Source of the DNA: Candidatus Gastranaerophilales bacterium
Lineage (GTDB): Bacteria; Cyanobacteriota; Vampirovibrionia; Gastranaerophilales; Gastranaerophilaceae
DNA length: 46,182 nucleotides
Reading direction: 5' to 3'
Assembly: GCA_910587375.1 (NCBI GenBank)
Contig: CAJULR010000025.1
Span: forward strand, 1-46,182
The translations under genes were made by a program, and so were the position numbers. This document shows positions 13,281-21,909 of the stretch, in pieces. The stretch's first letter is position 1, and every line of letters begins with the position of its first letter. The notes under the pieces were generated by a model. That model was not told the origin of the DNA, ran no database searches, and saw only the letters and a program-made list of their open reading frames with translations.

Positions 13281-14078
13281 ATGATTGACGTGAAGGATAC
13301 TCTGCTTTTTCGATTTTTTTCTTATTTTTTGGAAGAGATTAAATCGTTTTTGGAAACGCTTGGTAACATTGGCAAGGATTTTACCAGGGTACTTTTTTAC
13401 ATCCTTCGGCTTCGAATAAATTTTGGGGCGACACTTGAGCAATCTTCCCGTTTTGCGGTGGACAGTCTTCCTATAACCCTTACTATTGTTGGAATGACAA
13501 GTATTATTATTTCCATGCAAATTTCCCCAGAACTTGCAAAGCAGGGGGCCGAAAACTATATTGGGATGTTGTCGGCGCTTGTTATGATTCGCGAATTGGC
13601 AGCCATTATGGCGGGTTTTGCGATAATTTCAATGATAGGGTCTTCTTTTGCCTCTGAGCTTGCTTCAATGGCAGTAAGTGAACAGATAAGTGCAATGCGG
13701 GTTTTAAGGGTTGATCCGATTGAATATTTAATTGTTCCAAGGTTTTTAGCAGGGGTCATAATGATGCCTGTCGTGTTTATTTTGGCCTCATTTGTCGGGC
13801 TTCTTTGTGCAGGATATGTTGCAAACTGGACTGCGGGGCTTAGTATGCTAAATTACGTGGATTCTTTGTGGCATGGGCTTTATGTCCGCGATATTTTAAT
13901 TGCAATGTTGAAATCCGCATTTTTTGGGGGGACAATTGCTTTAATTAGCTGCTCTTCCGGGTATTCAACGCGCGGCGGTGCAAAAGAGGTTGGAACATCC
14001 ACAACGCGTGCGGTTGTGTGGTCTTTTCTTGCAATAGCAATTTGGGACTATATCTTTGCTGCGATGTTTTATTTATAA
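13281..14078 (+). CDS. mlaE: MlaE-type ABC lipid transporter permease
   Basis: This is the inner-membrane permease of an MCE-type phospholipid transporter (Mla in proteobacteria, TGD1 in plastids). The 265-aa protein has the MlaE core: VVDSL-like SRFAVDSLPITLTIVG, the coupling region RELAAIMAGFAIISMIGSSFASELASM, MRVLRVDPIEYLIVPRF, and the end region FFGGTIALISCSSGYSTRGGAKEVG. About five to six membrane helices are visible. The ATPase mlaF and MCE protein mlaD follow, giving the order E-F-D. It moves lipid between inner and outer membrane; direction cannot be told. Confidence 0.93.
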   Translation: MIDVKDTLLFRFFSYFLEEIKSFLETLGNIGKDFTRVLFYILRLRINFGATLEQSSRFAVDSLPITLTIVGMTSIIISMQISPELAKQGAENYIGMLSALVMIRELAAIMAGFAIISMIGSSFASELASMAVSEQISAMRVLRVDPIEYLIVPRFLAGVIMMPVVFILASFVGLLCAGYVANWTAGLSMLNYVDSLWHGLYVRDILIAMLKSAFFGGTIALISCSSGYSTRGGAKEVGTSTTRAVVWSFLAIAIWDYIFAAMFYL

Positions 14079-14156
14079 TAAAAACAGTTTTTGCCCCAAG
14101 GTTTTAGGACTTCAGGATTTTAAGGCTTCAAGGCGCAAAACTTTTAAGGATAAAAG

Positions 14157-14885
14157 ATGACAATAAAAGTTGAAAATTTAGTTAAAACGTTTAATAATAA
14201 AAAAGTTTTAGACAACGTTTCATTTTCCGTAGAAGACGGTGAAACCCTTGGTGTTGTTGGGTTTTCAGGAAGCGGCAAATCTACGCTTTTAAAAATCATA
14301 AGCAAGCTTTTATACCCTGATTCGGGCAAAATTGAAACCACCAAAAACTCTGATATTGCAATGACTTTCCAATATTCTGCCTTGTTTGATTTTTTGGATG
14401 TTTTTCATAATATTGCATTTCCTCTCTTAGAAAGAAAAGAGTTTAAGGGCAAATATTCAAGGGAAGAATTGAAAAAAATTGTGGCTCAAAAGCTTAAAAT
14501 TGTTGGCCTGGAGGGGATTGAGAATAAATTTCCGTCAGAGCTTTCAGGCGGTATGCAAAAGCGCGTTGGGTTTGCGCGTGCAATTGTTACAAACCCGAAA
14601 ATTATCCTCTATGACGAGCCTACAGCGGGCCTTGACCCTGTTTCTTCAACCTTGATTGAAGATTATATTAATCAATTGAAAAAAGAATTAATGGCAAGCT
14701 GCATTGTTGTAACCCACCAAATGTCAACAATAACAAGGGCTTGTGACAAGGTAATACTTCTTTATGAAGGAAAGATAGTGTTTAAGGGCTCTACGGAAGA
14801 TTTCTTAAAAGGCACAAACCCTTATACGGAACAATTCATCAAGGCTTCAATTAAAGGGCCGATGGAGATAAAATCTGCAACGTAA
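14157..14885 (+). CDS. mlaF: MlaF-type ABC transporter ATPase
   Basis: This 242-aa protein is the ATPase partner of MlaE. Walker A is GFSGSGKST (about residue 36), the signature is LSGGMQKR (about 127), and Walker B is IILYDEPTAGLDP (about 146), followed by the switch His in VVTHQ. The D-loop and signature with GGM are typical of the Mla/TGD3 subfamily. AAGGA lies 7 bases before the ATG. The 78-base gap after mlaE has no terminator, so E-F form an operon. A 23-bp palindrome lies just after its stop. Confidence 0.93.
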   Translation: MTIKVENLVKTFNNKKVLDNVSFSVEDGETLGVVGFSGSGKSTLLKIISKLLYPDSGKIETTKNSDIAMTFQYSALFDFLDVFHNIAFPLLERKEFKGKYSREELKKIVAQKLKIVGLEGIENKFPSELSGGMQKRVGFARAIVTNPKIILYDEPTAGLDPVSSTLIEDYINQLKKELMASCIVVTHQMSTITRACDKVILLYEGKIVFKGSTEDFLKGTNPYTEQFIKASIKGPMEIKSAT

Positions 14886-14897
14886 TTTCAGCGCTGG

Positions 14898-14920
14898 TTA
14901 TGAATTTTCAAAATTCATAA
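14898..14920. promoter_or_regulatory. 23-bp perfect palindrome between mlaF and mlaD
   Basis: TTATGAATTTT and AAAATTCATAA are perfect inverted arms around a single C at 14909. A 1-base centre cannot form a stable RNA loop without opening several pairs, so a protein-binding site is likely. A TATAAT with upstream TG (14950-14955) follows 29 bases later and may start a separate mlaD transcript. Confidence 0.5.
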
Positions 14921-15025
14921 TTTATGCGGTTACATTATTTTTTTTATTGTATAATTGACCTATAAAACTTAATGGCAGAAGGCTTAAAAGATAAGGCTTA
15001 ATGGGCCAAAGGAAAAGGAAAAAGC

Positions 15026-16396
15026 TTGGAAAATACGGATAGAAAAACTTCATCATCATTAAAAGTGGGCGTTTTAACGGTTGTTGCGCTTACGATTTTA
15101 ATCTTTACCGTGCTTTGGATTAAGGGCAGAACCCTTTCTGCGGGCGAGAGAATTGAAGTTGTTTTCCATGACGTTAACGGCATACGCCCGGGTTCCGGCG
15201 TTCAAATGATGGGGCTTAGAATAGGGCAGATTGAGGAAATCACCCCTGTTATCAACGGCAAAGACAGCTATGTTAAGGTTAAATTTGTTATAACAGAAAC
15301 AGACGTTGAAATTCCGCCCGCTTCAACCATCTCAATCCAACAATCCGGCCTTATTGGCGAACAATTTTTGGAAGTAATGCCCCCTAAAACAAAGGTGGCA
15401 TATGTTGAAACCTCAAAATCAACCACCACAATTAAAGACGGACAGTTGATTTTTATGAATATTGAAGGGGATACAAAACCCATAGGGAAAGTTGAAAGCG
15501 CCTCTGTTATTCCGATATCAGAAGCTCCGATTGAATACAGAGCAAGGTTTAAAACGCCGCATGCGCTTAAATTAAACTATATAATTGAACTTCCCGGGTT
15601 AATTTTGGATTCTTCCAACATCGACGCCAAATTTTCAAACAACAGAATTCTTTTCTATTTAAGAAACGGCGAAGAAATTAATATTCCAAAAACAGGTTCT
15701 CCATATACAGTAATTGAACCTATGAGGATAAGTGATTTTCTTGAATTACAGTATAAATCCGCCCAGGGGCTTGCAGAAACAAACGAAAAAATTACCCAAA
15801 TTTTATCTGATGAATTTATTTATCAAATTAAAAATTCTGTTGAAAATATTAATAAATTGACCGCAAAGGCAACAAGCACAATGGATAAGGCGGACGCGCT
15901 TTTAGATTCTTCAAAGGATGAACTAAATTCTGTATTGTCGCAGTCCAATGTTTTAATTAAAAAACTTGTTGTGTTGTCTGATAATATTAACGATATTGCT
16001 TCAAACAAAGAATTGCAGCAGAATTTAACTACAACTGTGGCTTCTGTCGGAAGGCTTTCTGATAATATCAACACAATCGTCGAAGATAAAGGCACAAAAG
16101 AGATTATAACCAATTTGAATGCCATTTCAAAGAATTTGGCTGATATTTCTGTATATGTGAATGAATTTACGGACGATGATAATGTGAAAAAAGACCTGAA
16201 AGCGACAATTTCCGGGTTGAACCAGGCAATTTGCGGCATAAACCAAAGTTTGAAAAAGGCAAACGGAAATTTAGACGAATCAGAAAAACTTTCGGTATCA
16301 TCTGCGCTTTCTGACACAGTTGTGACCGCAAGGAATTTAAAGAAATTCTCTGAAAAGCTGAACAAGAGATTTTTGCTCTTTAGGTTAATGTTTTAA
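15026..16396 (+). CDS. mlaD: MCE-domain (MlaD-type) substrate-binding protein
   Basis: The 456-aa protein has one N-terminal membrane helix (LKVGVLTVVALTILIFTVLW), a single MCE domain (about residues 35-120, with FHDVNGIRPGSGVQMMGLRIG) and a long C-terminal part of predicted helices with repeated ISDNIN-like heptads (LVVLSDNINDIAS, VGRLSDNINTIVED, LNAISKNLADIS). MCE proteins form hexameric rings that carry lipids across the periplasm. The length is well above E. coli MlaD, closer to cyanobacterial or TGD2-like forms. The start is TTG at 15026, preceded by AAGGAAAAAG. lpxK follows 17 bases later. Confidence 0.9.
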   Translation: MENTDRKTSSSLKVGVLTVVALTILIFTVLWIKGRTLSAGERIEVVFHDVNGIRPGSGVQMMGLRIGQIEEITPVINGKDSYVKVKFVITETDVEIPPASTISIQQSGLIGEQFLEVMPPKTKVAYVETSKSTTTIKDGQLIFMNIEGDTKPIGKVESASVIPISEAPIEYRARFKTPHALKLNYIIELPGLILDSSNIDAKFSNNRILFYLRNGEEINIPKTGSPYTVIEPMRISDFLELQYKSAQGLAETNEKITQILSDEFIYQIKNSVENINKLTAKATSTMDKADALLDSSKDELNSVLSQSNVLIKKLVVLSDNINDIASNKELQQNLTTTVASVGRLSDNINTIVEDKGTKEIITNLNAISKNLADISVYVNEFTDDDNVKKDLKATISGLNQAICGINQSLKKANGNLDESEKLSVSSALSDTVVTARNLKKFSEKLNKRFLLFRLMF

Positions 16397-16413
16397 TTAG
16401 TTGGTCTTAGCTT

Positions 16414-17598
16414 ATGGGGTTTGCCAAGGAGATTACAAAATTTCACTACAAAGGGTTAAAAGGTCCTTGGGGCGTGCTTTTTGGCATTTTGCTTTTTTTA
16501 CCTTTGCTTTTTGCCTCAATTTTTTATTTCATCGCAATTTATTGTAAAAATTTGCTCTATAAGATTGGAATTTTATCTGAAACATGTGTGGGAAATTCTC
16601 AAGAAGGGCATGAGCGCGCTTTTGAAGGCAAAGAAACAGGGGCGAGGGTTATTTGTATCGGGAATTTAACCACGGGGGGTGTCGGCAAAACTCCTGTCAC
16701 CATTGAATTTTGTAAATTTTTATCAAAAAAATATAAAGTTTCATCCCTAAGCCGCGGGTACAAAGGAAAGTTAAAGGGCGCAAACATCATCAGGGATTTT
16801 GAAAAAATTTTAATTGATGACCCAAAATTAACAGGGGATGAGGTTCAATTAATTTCAAAAGAAAGCACAGGGTATGCTGTTATTGTATCTTCAGACCGTG
16901 TTTTGGGCGCAAACAAGGCAATAGATGAGCTTGGCGCGCAAATTATTATTATGGATGACGGGTTTTCAAACAGAAAAATTAAGAAAGATTTGTCCCTGTT
17001 GCTTTTTGATGTAAATAAATTTGTTGGAAACGGCGCTGTACTTCCTTTTGGGCCCCTAAGAGAGCCCTTGAGTGAGATTAAACGTGCTGATGGGGTAATT
17101 TTGATTGATAAAGAGGGGCAGGGCGCTGAAAACAGTGCTTTTAGAACTTCAAAAAAAGAGAGTTTGAAAGAATTTATAGAATTAAAATTCAAAAAGCCTG
17201 TGTTTTTTGCCGATTTTAAGCCCGATTCTTTTTATAATATCAAAACGGGCGAAAATGTGGACAAGGCTGAAATTAGCTATGCGTTTGCATTTTCAGGAAT
17301 TGGCCAGCCGGATTTATTCTATAATTATCTTTTGGCTGAACTTGATGGCTTCAACAGTTCTGCTGTGATGAGTTTTGATGATCATCATGCGTATACAAAA
17401 GAGGACATTCAAAATATTGAATCTGCCGCAAAAAAACGCGGCGCAGAATGCCTTGTTACAACAGAAAAGGACGCTGTTAAAATAGCGGAGTTTATTGAGG
17501 ATGTGACTCTTCCTGTTTTGGCGCTGAAATTAAAAGCGGATGTTGATGTTGAATATATTTTGTCTGAGTTGAATTTTGGAGAAAAAAGTGAAGCTTAG
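16414..17598 (+). CDS. lpxK: Tetraacyldisaccharide 4'-kinase
   Basis: LpxK phosphorylates the lipid A precursor at the 4' position at the inner membrane. The 394-aa protein has an N-terminal membrane anchor (about residues 24-48), the P-loop GNLTTGGVGKTPV (about 84-96), the acidic MDDGFSNRKI (about 181-190) and VLPFGPLREP (about 210-219), all family hallmarks. It shows the organism makes lipid A and thus has an outer membrane. It has no clear ribosome binding site. It lies directly behind mlaD and overlaps metF by 11 bases. Confidence 0.93.
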   Translation: MGFAKEITKFHYKGLKGPWGVLFGILLFLPLLFASIFYFIAIYCKNLLYKIGILSETCVGNSQEGHERAFEGKETGARVICIGNLTTGGVGKTPVTIEFCKFLSKKYKVSSLSRGYKGKLKGANIIRDFEKILIDDPKLTGDEVQLISKESTGYAVIVSSDRVLGANKAIDELGAQIIIMDDGFSNRKIKKDLSLLLFDVNKFVGNGAVLPFGPLREPLSEIKRADGVILIDKEGQGAENSAFRTSKKESLKEFIELKFKKPVFFADFKPDSFYNIKTGENVDKAEISYAFAFSGIGQPDLFYNYLLAELDGFNSSAVMSFDDHHAYTKEDIQNIESAAKKRGAECLVTTEKDAVKIAEFIEDVTLPVLALKLKADVDVEYILSELNFGEKSEA

Positions 17599-18508
17599 TG
17601 AACTTTATAAAAAAGGGGACAAACCCGTTGTTTCAATTGAAATTTTTCCGCCAAAAACCAAGGCTGAAACACCAAGCGGCTTAAACACTCCAAATATAGC
17701 AGCAGAAGCAGAACTTCAAAAGAAAAACGAAGAACTCTTTTCTGAACTTTCAAAATTAAACAGTATTTTAAAGCCTGCGCTTGTGTCTGTAACCTATGGG
17801 GCAGGGGGTTTGAGCCGCAAAAAAACGGATATTATTGTTGAAGAAATTTTAAAAAAGTTTGATTATAATGCCGTAATGCCGCATTTTACCTGTGTTTGCT
17901 CCGAAAAGAAATTTATTGAAGATTATCTTAACACTCTAAAAACATTCGGGGTGGAAAATATTCTTGCCCTAAAAGGGGATGAGCCCAAGGATATTGAAGT
18001 TTGCCACAGGGATTTTCAATACGCTTATGAGCTTGTGGATTTTATAAAATCCAAGACAGATTTTGAAATTGCTGTTGCAGGCTATCCTGAGGGGCATATT
18101 GACGCAAAAAGCCTTGAAGAAGATGTTAAACATTTAAAAAACAAGGTGAATAAAGGCGGAAGCGTGATTTTTACCCAATTTTTCTTTGAAAATGACAAAT
18201 TTTACAAGTATCTTGAACTTTTAGAAAAAAACGGGGTGAATGTTCCTGTAATTCCGGGACTTTTGCCTGTTGTTAGCTATTCTGGGCTTATGAGGATGGT
18301 GCAGTTATCAGGGATTAAGCCAAGCGCAAAGGTTTTGAACACTTTTGAAAAATATAAAGATTCAAAGGAAGATATAATTAAGGCAGGAATTGAACAGGCT
18401 TCAATTCAGGCAGAAAACCTTATTCAAAACGGGGTTTTGGGCCTGCATTTTTACACGTTAAACAAGGCGTATTCTGTTTCAAAAGTGCTTAAGAATACTT
18501 ATTTTTAA
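17588..18508 (+). CDS. metF: Methylenetetrahydrofolate reductase
   Basis: MetF reduces 5,10-methylene-THF to 5-methyl-THF for methionine synthesis, using FAD. Family segments are VSIEIFPPKT at the N-terminus, VTYGAGG, MPHFTCVC, NILALKGDEPKD, VAGYPEGH, IFTQFFFEN and VPVIPGLLPV. I choose the GTG at 17588 (306 aa), since GGAG lies 6 bases before it; a TTG at 17576 would add four residues. A polar insertion of about 25 residues follows the first strand (from KAETPSG). It overlaps the lpxK end, so translation is probably coupled although the pathways are unrelated. Confidence 0.93.
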   Translation: MKLSELYKKGDKPVVSIEIFPPKTKAETPSGLNTPNIAAEAELQKKNEELFSELSKLNSILKPALVSVTYGAGGLSRKKTDIIVEEILKKFDYNAVMPHFTCVCSEKKFIEDYLNTLKTFGVENILALKGDEPKDIEVCHRDFQYAYELVDFIKSKTDFEIAVAGYPEGHIDAKSLEEDVKHLKNKVNKGGSVIFTQFFFENDKFYKYLELLEKNGVNVPVIPGLLPVVSYSGLMRMVQLSGIKPSAKVLNTFEKYKDSKEDIIKAGIEQASIQAENLIQNGVLGLHFYTLNKAYSVSKVLKNTYF

Positions 18509-18608
18509 ACGTTTTTTTGGCAATTCTTTTTACTTTTTTGTTTTTTTAATTATATAAAGATTAAGGATTATTTTCCGTTGGATTTTTTTCAACAATCCTG
18601 GGCAAATT

Positions 18609-19685
18609 ATGAACGTATACAATAATGGCTACATTCCATATAACCCGTACAATGCCTATGTACAGACGGCTTTGCCCGCTGTGCAATACAGGGCATACCC
18701 GATAAATTTAGGCCCGACGCAGGATGTTTTTCAAAGAAGCATTGAAGGGCAAGCCGCCATGACGCCTTTAGGGCAAAATGCTCCTGTGCAGGCAAGTGGA
18801 AATGTTGCCGCCACAGGGGTTTGGAACAGCAAAAGAGTGGAAGAGATATACAACAAAACCTATGACATAGTTATGGCACAAAACCCGATAACAAAAGAAC
18901 TCAACATTCAAAAGCCGCCGCTTGATTTTGGCGGAAACAAAGACGGCGCTCTTGCTTCATACATATGCGGAACTAACAAAATTAAAATTCAGGACAGAAG
19001 CTTTTTTGAGGGCAATCTCTACCTTTGTAACATCAAAGATAAAAACGGTGAAACAGTTGATATAAAGGTGCTAGGGCAAAAAAGCTCGGATGATATACAG
19101 GCAAAACACCCTGAATATACAATTACAAAAGAAAAATTGAATGATTCTGAAAAAGAACTCTATATTTCAAGCGTTTTTGCACACGAATTAAGGCACTGTA
19201 TTCAAACTCACCTGCTTTGTTCAACAAAAGGGTGTATGGAAGAATATAAGACGTATTTTACCGAGTTAAAAGGTGCGCTTGAAGAGCTTGTAGAAGCAAA
19301 AAAGGAAATGGCAGCACTTGAAGGAAAGCCTTATGTTCAGGGCGAAGAAGATTTGGATTTGCAAAGTCTTAATTATGGGCTAAATTACAAGCCGAAAAAA
19401 GTTTTTGATGAAAACGCACTGTTTAAATTTTCTATGTTGCCAAAAGATAACAGATATTGGTCAATTAAGGAACATTTGCTCTCAAAAAGCGAACAAAGCA
19501 AGAAAAATGGAGAATATTACAATAACCCGCTTGAAATTGACGCATATAATTATGAGTATGAATTTTTAGCAACGCAGATGAAAAATTATCCGAAAGGGGC
19601 TGTTAGAGAAGATATTGCAAACAATTTATCCCTTGCAGTTTGCCTGAATGTGGAGGATGAAGGGGTTAATTTTAAAAGATTTTAA
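18609..19685 (+). CDS. Zincin-like putative metallopeptidase (HELRH, NPLEIDA)
   Basis: The 358-aa protein has a Tyr/Asn/Pro-rich N-terminal ~60 residues (no classical signal peptide) and a predicted zincin fold. A beta strand (KIKIQDRSF, 124-132) is followed by a helix with HELRH (192-196) and a late NPLEIDAYNYEYEF (306-319) whose Glu is a good candidate for the third zinc ligand. The same pair of motifs (HELQH, NPMEVDA) occurs in the protein encoded at 26778-28322. Cysteines 197, 204 and 209 follow the motif. Target unknown. It has no ribosome binding site, and its 3' end overlaps the convergent formyltransferase gene by 14 bases. Confidence 0.65.
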   Translation: MNVYNNGYIPYNPYNAYVQTALPAVQYRAYPINLGPTQDVFQRSIEGQAAMTPLGQNAPVQASGNVAATGVWNSKRVEEIYNKTYDIVMAQNPITKELNIQKPPLDFGGNKDGALASYICGTNKIKIQDRSFFEGNLYLCNIKDKNGETVDIKVLGQKSSDDIQAKHPEYTITKEKLNDSEKELYISSVFAHELRHCIQTHLLCSTKGCMEEYKTYFTELKGALEELVEAKKEMAALEGKPYVQGEEDLDLQSLNYGLNYKPKKVFDENALFKFSMLPKDNRYWSIKEHLLSKSEQSKKNGEYYNNPLEIDAYNYEYEFLATQMKNYPKGAVREDIANNLSLAVCLNVEDEGVNFKRF

Positions 19686-20607
19686 TTTCAACGGCGCTAT
19701 TTTGACATTGAATTAAAAAAGTGTTGTCAGGCATTTTTTTAAGCACAGTTCCTTCTTTTATTGTTTTTTCTTGGGCTGTGCAATCAGGGCGGGCAGGCGT
19801 TGTTTCTTGAGTGTCATAATTAGGGCAATCCGGTGTTTTTTCAAGGATTTTAACCTGTTTTATTTTACAAATTACACCTTCGATGTTGCAAAAGCAATCT
19901 CCCCAGGGCTTTAGCGCACGAACTCTGTCGTATACGCGTTTTGCACTTTCTTTAAAATCAATAAAATCAATGCCCTGATAAGGGTATTTGTCATAAGTTG
20001 CGTCTTTTTCTTCTTGTGCCACAGGGATAATTTTATTATTTTGAATGTCATCCAAAAGCTCTGAAGCCATTAACCTTGCAATGTTTGCGGCCTTGTCCCT
20101 TAAATCTCCCCCGGTCATTTCGGGTTCAATTTTAAACGCTGCCTGCATTAAAATTTTTCCTGTGTCATAATTTTCATCCATTAAATGGAAGGTGACGCCT
20201 GTTTTATCATCGCCTGAATAAATCGCCCAAAAATAGGGGTTTGCCCCTCTGTGTTTGGGCAAAAGCGAAGGGTGGCAATTTACAATACCAAATTTTGGCA
20301 GGTTTAAAATTTCTGCCTTAAATTTTTCAGACCAGCTTCCAACCAGAATAATGTCCGGTGAAAGTTTTTTAATTTCTTTGATAAATTCTTTCGAATTAAC
20401 AGAAGGGGCTTTAATATCGTGAATTTTATGGCTTTTTATGAAGGAAAAATCGGCGCTTGGGGCAAAAATGTCTTTGAAAAACAGGGTAAAATCTGAATAT
20501 TTTACCCTGTCAATTCTAAACGCACCAACGACATTGTGTCCTTGGGCTTTTGCGCCTGATATTAAAGCGGCAAGCATTTTGCCGTATCCGACAACAACAA
20601 CCTGCAT
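19672..20607 (-). CDS. Formyltransferase (methionyl-tRNA formyltransferase-like)
   Basis: The catalytic region of the 10-formyl-THF-dependent formyltransferases is clear: NCHPSLLPKHRGANPYFWAI (about residues 107-126, with Asn and His) and the Asp of DENYDTGKILM (about 141). The C-terminal domain (RVRALKPWGDCFCNI) matches the Fmt tRNA-binding fold, with a Thr/Pro/Cys-rich insertion around 265-290. The N-terminus (MQVVVVGYGKMLAALIS) differs from the usual FFGTP motif of Fmt, so a sugar-nucleotide formyltransferase remains possible. I start at ATG 20607 (311 aa), four bases after the nusA stop, so it is translated in the rimP-nusA operon. Confidence 0.75.
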   Translation of the reverse strand: MQVVVVGYGKMLAALISGAKAQGHNVVGAFRIDRVKYSDFTLFFKDIFAPSADFSFIKSHKIHDIKAPSVNSKEFIKEIKKLSPDIILVGSWSEKFKAEILNLPKFGIVNCHPSLLPKHRGANPYFWAIYSGDDKTGVTFHLMDENYDTGKILMQAAFKIEPEMTGGDLRDKAANIARLMASELLDDIQNNKIIPVAQEEKDATYDKYPYQGIDFIDFKESAKRVYDRVRALKPWGDCFCNIEGVICKIKQVKILEKTPDCPNYDTQETTPARPDCTAQEKTIKEGTVLKKMPDNTFLIQCQNSAVEIKIF

Positions 20608-20611
20608 ATTT

Positions 20612-21817
20612 TTATTCTTCTGTAGTTTCTGCTGCTTCTTCAACGCTTTCCGCTGCAGTTTCAACAGCTTCAACAGTTTCGACTGTTTCTTCAACAACGT
20701 TTTCTTCTTCAGCTTCTATTTCGGCAGGAGCTTCTTTTTGAGCTTGTTTTTCCATTTGCGCTGCCTGAGATTCGCTCTTAATGTCTATTTTCCAGCCTGT
20801 AAGCCTGTGGGCAAGACGCACGTTTTGCCCTTCACGGCCGATTGCAAGAGAAAGCTGGTCATCTGGAACGATTACAAAAGCTTCTTTTCTTGTTTCTTCA
20901 TCTGCAAGGATATCAACAGAGATAATTCTTGCAGGGGAAAGCGCGTTTACGATGTATTCTACAGGGTCGTTGCTATATCTTACGATATCGATTTTTTCGT
21001 TCTTTAATTCGCCCACAATTGTCTGAATTCTAGAGCCTCTTGGCCCGATACAAGCGCCAACGCTATCAACAGACGGGTCGTTTGACCATACTGCAAGTTT
21101 TGTTCTAAAGCCTGCTTCGCGGGCGATTGATTTAATTTCAACAATGCCGTCTTCAATTTCAGGCACTTCAAGTTCGAAAAGTTCGCGAACAATTTCGCTG
21201 TGCGCTTGGGAAACAATAACCTGCGGAAGTCTTGTTGTTTCTTTAACGTTCAAAACAAAGACTCTGATTCTGTTTCCGGGCTTATAATATTCACCGGGGA
21301 TTTGTTCTCTTGTTGGCATAACAGCGTCCGTTTTACCGATGTTTACAATTACGTTATTTCTTTCATCTTTTCTTTGAACAATCCCTGTAATTAAGGTGCC
21401 TTTTTTAGAAAGGAATTCATCCAGAACCATTTTGCGTTCTGCTTCTCTAATTCTTTGTGTGATTACCTGTTTTGCGCTTTGTGCGGCAATTCTTCCGAAG
21501 TTTTCAGGGGTTACTTCGATTTTCACTTCATCGTCAATTTCAACTTCATCATCAATTTCTTTAGCGTCTTCAAGTGAAATTTGCGTGTCAGGGTTTTCAA
21601 CTTCTTCTGCAACAAGCTTTGTTCTAAAAACGCCGATTTCGCCTGCGGTTTCATCCAAAATGGCTTCAACGTTTTCTGCGTCTTTATCTTTAATATGTTT
21701 TTTATAGCCTGCAACAAGAGCGTCGCAAAGTGAGGACACTAAAACGTCCTTAGATATTCCTTTTTCGCGCTCCAGCTGTTCTGCGGCTTCGAATAATGCA
21801 GTTCCAATCTTAATCAT
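20612..21817 (-). CDS. nusA: Transcription termination/antitermination factor NusA
   Basis: NusA binds RNA polymerase and nascent RNA and controls pausing, termination and antitermination. The 401-aa protein has the N-terminal RNAP-binding domain (FEAAEQLEREKGISKDVLV), an S1 domain (GTLITGIVQRKDERNNVIVNIG), and KH1/KH2 domains with VGACIGPRGSRIQ and SLAIGREGQNVRLA. The C-terminus is a Glu/Val/Thr/Ala-rich acidic tail of about 55 residues, without the AR repeats of E. coli. It is the second gene of the rimP-nusA-formyltransferase operon. AAGGAG precedes the ATG. Confidence 0.96.
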   Translation of the reverse strand: MIKIGTALFEAAEQLEREKGISKDVLVSSLCDALVAGYKKHIKDKDAENVEAILDETAGEIGVFRTKLVAEEVENPDTQISLEDAKEIDDEVEIDDEVKIEVTPENFGRIAAQSAKQVITQRIREAERKMVLDEFLSKKGTLITGIVQRKDERNNVIVNIGKTDAVMPTREQIPGEYYKPGNRIRVFVLNVKETTRLPQVIVSQAHSEIVRELFELEVPEIEDGIVEIKSIAREAGFRTKLAVWSNDPSVDSVGACIGPRGSRIQTIVGELKNEKIDIVRYSNDPVEYIVNALSPARIISVDILADEETRKEAFVIVPDDQLSLAIGREGQNVRLAHRLTGWKIDIKSESQAAQMEKQAQKEAPAEIEAEEENVVEETVETVEAVETAAESVEEAAETTEE

Positions 21818-21909
21818 ATTATTCTCCTTTTTATTTGGTTGTAAATCTTTGTTTGGTGCCCGTTCCCCGGCTTTTTAGGTTTTGGATTTCGGTTTTAGGC
21901 TTTGGGCGG

